Positions 60,330-64,000 of a stretch of 64,000 nucleotides of DNA are shown in pieces. The notes under the pieces were generated by a model, which worked only from the letters and a program-made list of their open reading frames with translations, was not told where the DNA came from and made no database searches. How positions within the stretch are numbered: the first letter of the stretch is position 1; every line of letters starts with the position of its first letter. Where the stretch lies: positions 496,001-560,000 of the forward strand of contig NZ_SDHZ01000001.1 in assembly GCF_004118675.1 (NCBI RefSeq). The letters are read 5' to 3'. The translations under genes were made by a program, and so were the position numbers. The stretch comes from Filimonas effusa. Its GTDB lineage: Bacteria > Bacteroidota > Bacteroidia > Chitinophagales > Chitinophagaceae.

Positions 60330-60997
60330 TGTTTCAGTTTTTCTTTAAAGACTTTCTCGAATTTTTCCAGTTTAGGCATAATAACAAACCGGCAATACAT
60401 TTGCTCGGGATTGTTATTGTAATAATTCTGGTGGTAGGCTTCGGCTGAGTAGAAGTTCTTGTAGGGTTCTACTGCCGTAACAACAGGATCTTTGAAGGCT
60501 CCGCTTTTATTGAGCTGGTCTTTGTAGTATTCTGCTTTTGCTTTCTGTTCGTTATCGAGGAAGAAGATGACGCTACGGTATTGTGGTCCTACGTCGTTCC
60601 CCTGTCGATTGAGGGTGGTAGGGTCGTGTGTTTTCCAGAATACTTCGAGGAGGTCGTCGTAGCTGATCTTCGAGGTATCGAAGACGATGCGGCATGCTTC
60701 GGCATGACCTGTGTTGCCGGTGCCTATTTCTTCGTAGGTGGGATTCACGACATGTCCGCCACTATAGCCGCTGGTAACTTTTACAACGCCTTCGAGGCGC
60801 TGGAATACGGCTTCTGTACACCAGAAGCAGCCGGTGCCGAATACGGCTGTATCTGTTTTAGCCTGGATGGCCTTTTTCTCGTCTGACATGTTTTTTGATT
60901 GACTACCTTTACGTTCTGCACAGGAGCTGAATGAGAGCAGGCTCATCATAGCGCCGGGGACAAGAAGCGTTCTAAATACACGTGTGCTCGGTTTCAT
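60326..60997 (-). CDS. msrA: Peptide-methionine (S)-S-oxide reductase, lipoprotein form
   Basis: Repairs oxidised methionine in proteins. The catalytic motif GTGCFWCTEAVF, SGYSGG, and GHAEACRIVFD segments fit MsrA, with the GNTGHAEA motif complete. Length 223 with a lipobox-bearing signal (LSFSSC, Cys26) predicts an envelope-anchored enzyme, as in other Bacteroidota. There is no fused MsrB domain. It is convergent with the pRiA4b-like gene, overlapping it by 4 bp at the stops. Confidence 0.96.
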   Translation of the reverse strand: MKPSTRVFRTLLVPGAMMSLLSFSSCAERKGSQSKNMSDEKKAIQAKTDTAVFGTGCFWCTEAVFQRLEGVVKVTSGYSGGHVVNPTYEEIGTGNTGHAEACRIVFDTSKISYDDLLEVFWKTHDPTTLNRQGNDVGPQYRSVIFFLDNEQKAKAEYYKDQLNKSGAFKDPVVTAVEPYKNFYSAEAYHQNYYNNNPEQMYCRFVIMPKLEKFEKVFKEKLKH

Positions 60998-61120
60998 AAA
61001 CGCAAGTACATCACTATTTGTTGAGTGACCAAGTTAATTAACAAATCGCTAATTTATAGTTTTTACAAATAGCTCCTTCCGGCTGTGGCAGGAAACGCAA
61101 AAAAATGTTAACCTATGACC

Positions 61121-61128
61121 TAACTTTG
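61121..61128 (+). promoter_or_regulatory. Candidate -7 element for the MutS2-like gene
   Basis: TAACTTTG ends 7 nt before the ATG at 61136, again implying a very short or absent leader. Confidence 0.45.
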
Positions 61129-61135
61129 CAGGCAC

Positions 61136-63238
61136 ATGAAACTTTATCCAGAATCGGCGATCACGCAATTGGAGTTTGACAAGGTGAAGGCCCTGTTAAA
61201 TGCGCATTGTAAAACTGAATATGCGAAGAATAAGGCGATAGCGCTGCGGGTTCATAACCGCAAGGAATATATTCTTACGGAGCTGCAGCAGACACATGAG
61301 TACCGGCTGCTGTTGCAGATGGCGATGTATTTCCCGAACGACTATGTACTGAACATTTCGAAAGATATAAAGCTGCTGGGGATACCGGGCAGTACCTTAA
61401 CGGGCGAGCAGTGGATGCTGGTGCGCAAGCTGGCGGAGAGTATAGAAAAGATCTTCCGTTGGTTTGATAATGACCGGAGGACGGGTTATCCTGCGTTAAG
61501 CAAGGTGATAGCGGAGAGTTACTATGAGAAGGTGATCATAGAGCTGATAGACGAGGTGCTTGATGAATACGGGAATGTTAAGGACACTGCTTCGGACGAG
61601 CTGCAGAAGATAAGGATGGGGCTTTACAAGAAGCGGAACGAGCTGCGCCGGATGTTTGACAAGGTGGTAAGCCGTTTGTCGAAAGCGGGTTATACGGCGG
61701 ATATCGATGAAAGTTTCAGCAACGGGCGAAGGGTGGTGGCTGTATTTTCGGAGTATAAGCGGCAGGTGAAGGGGATTTTGCATGGGGAGAGTGACAGCCG
61801 TAAAACTGCGTTTGTAGAGCCTGAGGAAACGATACCGTTGAACAATGAGGTATTTGCGCTGGAGAATGATGAGCGTAAGGAGGTGATGCGGATACTGCGT
61901 GATCTTACTTCGCGGTTATCGGTTTACAGCAGTCTGCTGGCGGTGTACCATGACATCGTAGGTGAATTTGACTTTATAAGGGCCAAGGCGCGGCTTGGTA
62001 TTGATATGAATGGTAATTATCCCAATGTGGTTGATAAGGCCCATATAGAGCTCAAGGATGCGTATCACCCGCTATTATACCTGTACAACCAGAAGTCGGG
62101 CAAGCCAACGATACCTGTAACCCTTACGCTGGATGAGCAGCACCGGTTGCTTATCATCAGCGGGCCCAATGCGGGTGGCAAGACGGTGACGATGAAAACG
62201 ATTGGATTGAACCAACTGATGTTGCAGAGTGGTTTGCTGGTGCCAGTGCATCCTACATCACAGATGGGGATATTCCGGCAGTTGTTCATTCATATAGGGG
62301 ATACGCAGAGCATCGAGTTTGAGCTGAGCACTTATTCGTCGCACCTGATGCATATGAAGTATTTCATAGAAAATGCGAATGGCAAGACGATGTTCTTTAT
62401 CGATGAGCTTGGCAGCGGGAGTGATCCGAACCTGGGCGGGGCTTTTGCGGAGGTGATACTGGAGGAGCTGGCGCGGAGGCATTCGCTGGGTATTGTAACC
62501 ACACACTATCTGAACCTGAAGGTGATGGCGACGCGGACGGCGGGTATTGTGAATGGTGCGATGGCGTTTGACGAGGTGCATTTGCAGCCATTGTACAAGC
62601 TGATGGTGGGCAAGCCGGGCAGTTCGTATACTTTTTCGATAGCGGAGCGTATTGGTTTGCCGCAGCAGCTAATCAGCCGTGCGCGCAAGCTGGTGGATGA
62701 AGATCATTTCAGGCTTGACAAGCTTTTGAACAGAACGGAACAGGATTTGCAGCAACTGGATAAAGAGAAGAAAGAGCTTCACAAGCTGCTCCGGGAAAAT
62801 GAAAAGCTCAAAAAGGAGATGGAGCAGGTCATTCACAAAGAAAAGCATCTGCAACAAATAGCGTTGCTGAAACAGCAGAACAAGATCACTGAAGACCGGA
62901 TAGAATACCTTAAGGATATGGAACGCAAGCTTCGTCAGATAGTGCTGGAGTGGCGGAAAGCTGAAGACAAGACTGTTGTGATGAAGCAGGTGCAGAACCT
63001 GTTATTCAAGAAAAAGGAGCAGATTGTAAACAGCAAGGTGGCGCAGAAGCTGGAATCGAAGTACCGTGAGGTAGCGGGAGATATTGTTGTGGGAGCGAAA
63101 GTGAAGCTAAAAAAGAACTACCAGGTAGGAGAGGTGAAGGAAGTGAGAGGCCGCAGAGCTATTGTGCAAATAGGAGTAATACCTATGAATGTGGATATTA
63201 CAGATTTGACGGTTGTAGAAGAAAAGAAAACATCTTAG
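61136..63238 (+). CDS. MutS2-like ATPase without Smr domain
   Basis: A 700-residue MutS-family protein. Residues 1-300 are the MutS2 core with long helices, then the ATPase domain with Walker A GPNAGGKT at 343-350, the Walker B/D-loop FIDELGSGSDPNLGG, and THYLNLKV. A coiled coil of charged residues (about 510-630) follows, then a KOW-like barrel (VVGAKVKLKKNYQVGEV) ending the protein. MutS2 of about 780 residues usually ends in an Smr nuclease domain; no LDLRG-like motif is present here and no frameshift is seen. It may act in ribosome rescue or recombination control without its own nuclease. Start by family convention. Confidence 0.9.
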   Translation: MKLYPESAITQLEFDKVKALLNAHCKTEYAKNKAIALRVHNRKEYILTELQQTHEYRLLLQMAMYFPNDYVLNISKDIKLLGIPGSTLTGEQWMLVRKLAESIEKIFRWFDNDRRTGYPALSKVIAESYYEKVIIELIDEVLDEYGNVKDTASDELQKIRMGLYKKRNELRRMFDKVVSRLSKAGYTADIDESFSNGRRVVAVFSEYKRQVKGILHGESDSRKTAFVEPEETIPLNNEVFALENDERKEVMRILRDLTSRLSVYSSLLAVYHDIVGEFDFIRAKARLGIDMNGNYPNVVDKAHIELKDAYHPLLYLYNQKSGKPTIPVTLTLDEQHRLLIISGPNAGGKTVTMKTIGLNQLMLQSGLLVPVHPTSQMGIFRQLFIHIGDTQSIEFELSTYSSHLMHMKYFIENANGKTMFFIDELGSGSDPNLGGAFAEVILEELARRHSLGIVTTHYLNLKVMATRTAGIVNGAMAFDEVHLQPLYKLMVGKPGSSYTFSIAERIGLPQQLISRARKLVDEDHFRLDKLLNRTEQDLQQLDKEKKELHKLLRENEKLKKEMEQVIHKEKHLQQIALLKQQNKITEDRIEYLKDMERKLRQIVLEWRKAEDKTVVMKQVQNLLFKKKEQIVNSKVAQKLESKYREVAGDIVVGAKVKLKKNYQVGEVKEVRGRRAIVQIGVIPMNVDITDLTVVEEKKTS

Positions 63239-63249
63239 GTAAAATCTTA

Positions 63250-63257
63250 TATATTTG
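63250..63257 (+). promoter_or_regulatory. Candidate -7 element for the response regulator
   Basis: TATATTTG, a full TAnnTTTG match, 51 nt before the ATG at 63309. Confidence 0.4.
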
Positions 63258-63308
63258 AACCCTCTAGATGGATCAGATGTCTCTGTTCAGGTAGTAAAAC
63301 AATGTAGA

Positions 63309-63701
63309 ATGGCGAGCTTTAAATCTATACTTTTAATTGAGGATGATCCGATTACCATTATGGTATGCGAGCGGATCATTCGTATGACCGGTTTTGCAGA
63401 GCAACTGACATCGGTGACCAACGGCCAGGAGGCGATAGACTACCTCCAGGAGCTGGCCAAAACGGACCGCAACGCCATGCCCGACATTATTTTCCTGGAT
63501 ATTAATATGCCCGTTATGGATGGGTGGGAATTCCTGGAACAGTTTCATCATATACAACCACTTTTTACCACACAGCCAGCTGTTTATGTATTGTCTTCCA
63601 CAGTAGACCCTGAAGATTATACCCGTGCAGAGTCGTATGGCATTGTGCGGCGTTTTGTTTCCAAGCCGCTTACACGCGAGGTTCTGGAGAGCATACAGTA
63701 G
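63309..63701 (+). CDS. Single-domain response regulator (CheY-like)
   Basis: A 130-residue receiver domain without output domain. It shows LLIEDDPIT (acidic pair), phospho-Asp in DIIFLDINMPVMDGWEF, the Ser of VLSSTVD and the Lys of FVSKPL. Proteins like this act through protein contacts or as phosphorelay carriers. ATG 63309 (MASFKSILLIEDD) is preferred over a TTG at 63255. It follows mutS2 by 70 bp. No kinase is adjacent. Confidence 0.92.
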   Translation: MASFKSILLIEDDPITIMVCERIIRMTGFAEQLTSVTNGQEAIDYLQELAKTDRNAMPDIIFLDINMPVMDGWEFLEQFHHIQPLFTTQPAVYVLSSTVDPEDYTRAESYGIVRRFVSKPLTREVLESIQ

Positions 63702-63762
63702 GGACGTGCAGAGGCTGGCACGTTAGTGGTAGAAGTTAGTTACATTTCAAATAAGAGGAGTA

Positions 63763-64000
63763 ATGAAACTTACTATTCAGCTACGGTTTTACACCAGGTT
63801 TGGTCAAACGCTTTTTATCTCAGGAAATCATCCTTTACTGGGGAACAATAACCCTGAACAGGCCCTGCCGATGCATTATGGCGGGAAAGACTATTGGGAG
63901 ATACAGTTGCATATAGCACCGCTGGAGGTCCCTGTTTCCGATATTGAATATCATTTTCTGCTTCGTGATGCAGATGGCACCTGGTATGAAGACTGGGGAG
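63763..64000 (+). CDS. malQ: 4-alpha-glucanotransferase, N-terminal starch-binding part (cut by right edge)
   Basis: The first 79 codons of a gene beginning MKLTIQLRFYTRFGQTLFIS at ATG 63763. The fragment GNHPLLGNNNPEQAL, YWEIQLHI and DIEYHFLLRDADGTWYEDWG is a CBM20 starch-binding domain, found at the N-terminus of Bacteroidota 4-alpha-glucanotransferases (MalQ, GH77). The GH77 domain is beyond the window, so the full identity rests on this domain and on the family pattern. An AGAGGAG sequence just before the start is a good Shine-Dalgarno site. Confidence 0.78.
   Translation, partial: MKLTIQLRFYTRFGQTLFISGNHPLLGNNNPEQALPMHYGGKDYWEIQLHIAPLEVPVSDIEYHFLLRDADGTWYEDWG

Overview
The window looks like chromosomal DNA from a member of the Bacteroidota, most likely the Chitinophagaceae (a Chitinophaga-like genome). 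The evidence is a SusC/SusD pair with a FecI/FecR regulator, family-specific genes (DUF1599, BT_3928-type DoxX, DUF721, DUF4288, CtlX), lipoproteins with short signal peptides, few Shine-Dalgarno sites, and TAnnTTTG -7 promoter elements. No rRNA, tRNA, insertion sequence, CRISPR array or prophage was seen. The last bases of ndk (left) and the start of a malQ-like gene (right) are cut by the window edges.

Layout. 0-5.5 kb: ndk (partial, -), NrnA-like DHH phosphoesterase, double-FKBP lipoprotein, M1 peptidase, folP (-). 5.9-11 kb: sialate O-acetylesterase, then the run DUF1599 / DoxX / OppB-like permease and a CBS protein. 11-13.4 kb (-): DUF721, recF, a short-chain dehydrogenase. 13.5-15.8 kb: pdhA, a membrane-anchored TPR protein, ribH. 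15.9-17.3 kb: an AT-rich three-gene cassette (RelE/HigB-like protein, XRE regulator, SecB-like protein) that looks like a toxin-antitoxin-chaperone system. 17.4-28.5 kb: LutA-like protein, EVE protein, Gfo/Idh oxidoreductase, dnaE, NlpC/P60 lipoprotein, a second M1 peptidase, a peptide-binding lipoprotein, an RmlD-like reductase. 28.7-39.5 kb: an outer-membrane uptake locus (SusC with STN domain, SusD, DUF5689 lipoprotein, Tat-exported phosphoesterase), followed by divergent fecR and fecI and a CHAD gene. 39.6-44.4 kb (-): CtlX, arginine deiminase, a small protein, a CLC channel. 44.6-51.6 kb: porin-like protein, argS/gtrA divergent pair, a 78-bp triple tandem repeat, sorbosone-dehydrogenase-like lipoprotein, dnaK. 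51.6-56 kb (-): an unknown gene, dapD, and a LiaF-like / DUF4288 / LytS / LytTR module. 56.1-64 kb: glycosyltransferase, Sua5, a small protein, CCA transferase, pRiA4b-like protein, msrA (-), a MutS2-like protein without Smr, a response regulator and the start of malQ.

How parts fit together. The SusC STN domain, FecR and FecI make a complete surface-signalling chain whose likely target is the SusCD-DUF5689-phosphoesterase operon. The phosphoesterase and the nearby CHAD (polyphosphate-binding) gene hint at phosphorus acquisition, which is inference. The two guanidino-group hydrolases form an arginine/citrulline unit. LiaF-like, LytS and LytTR form an envelope-stress type module. At large scale the + strand is C-rich on the left and G-rich on the right whichever strand is coding, as expected near a replication origin; this was judged by eye only.
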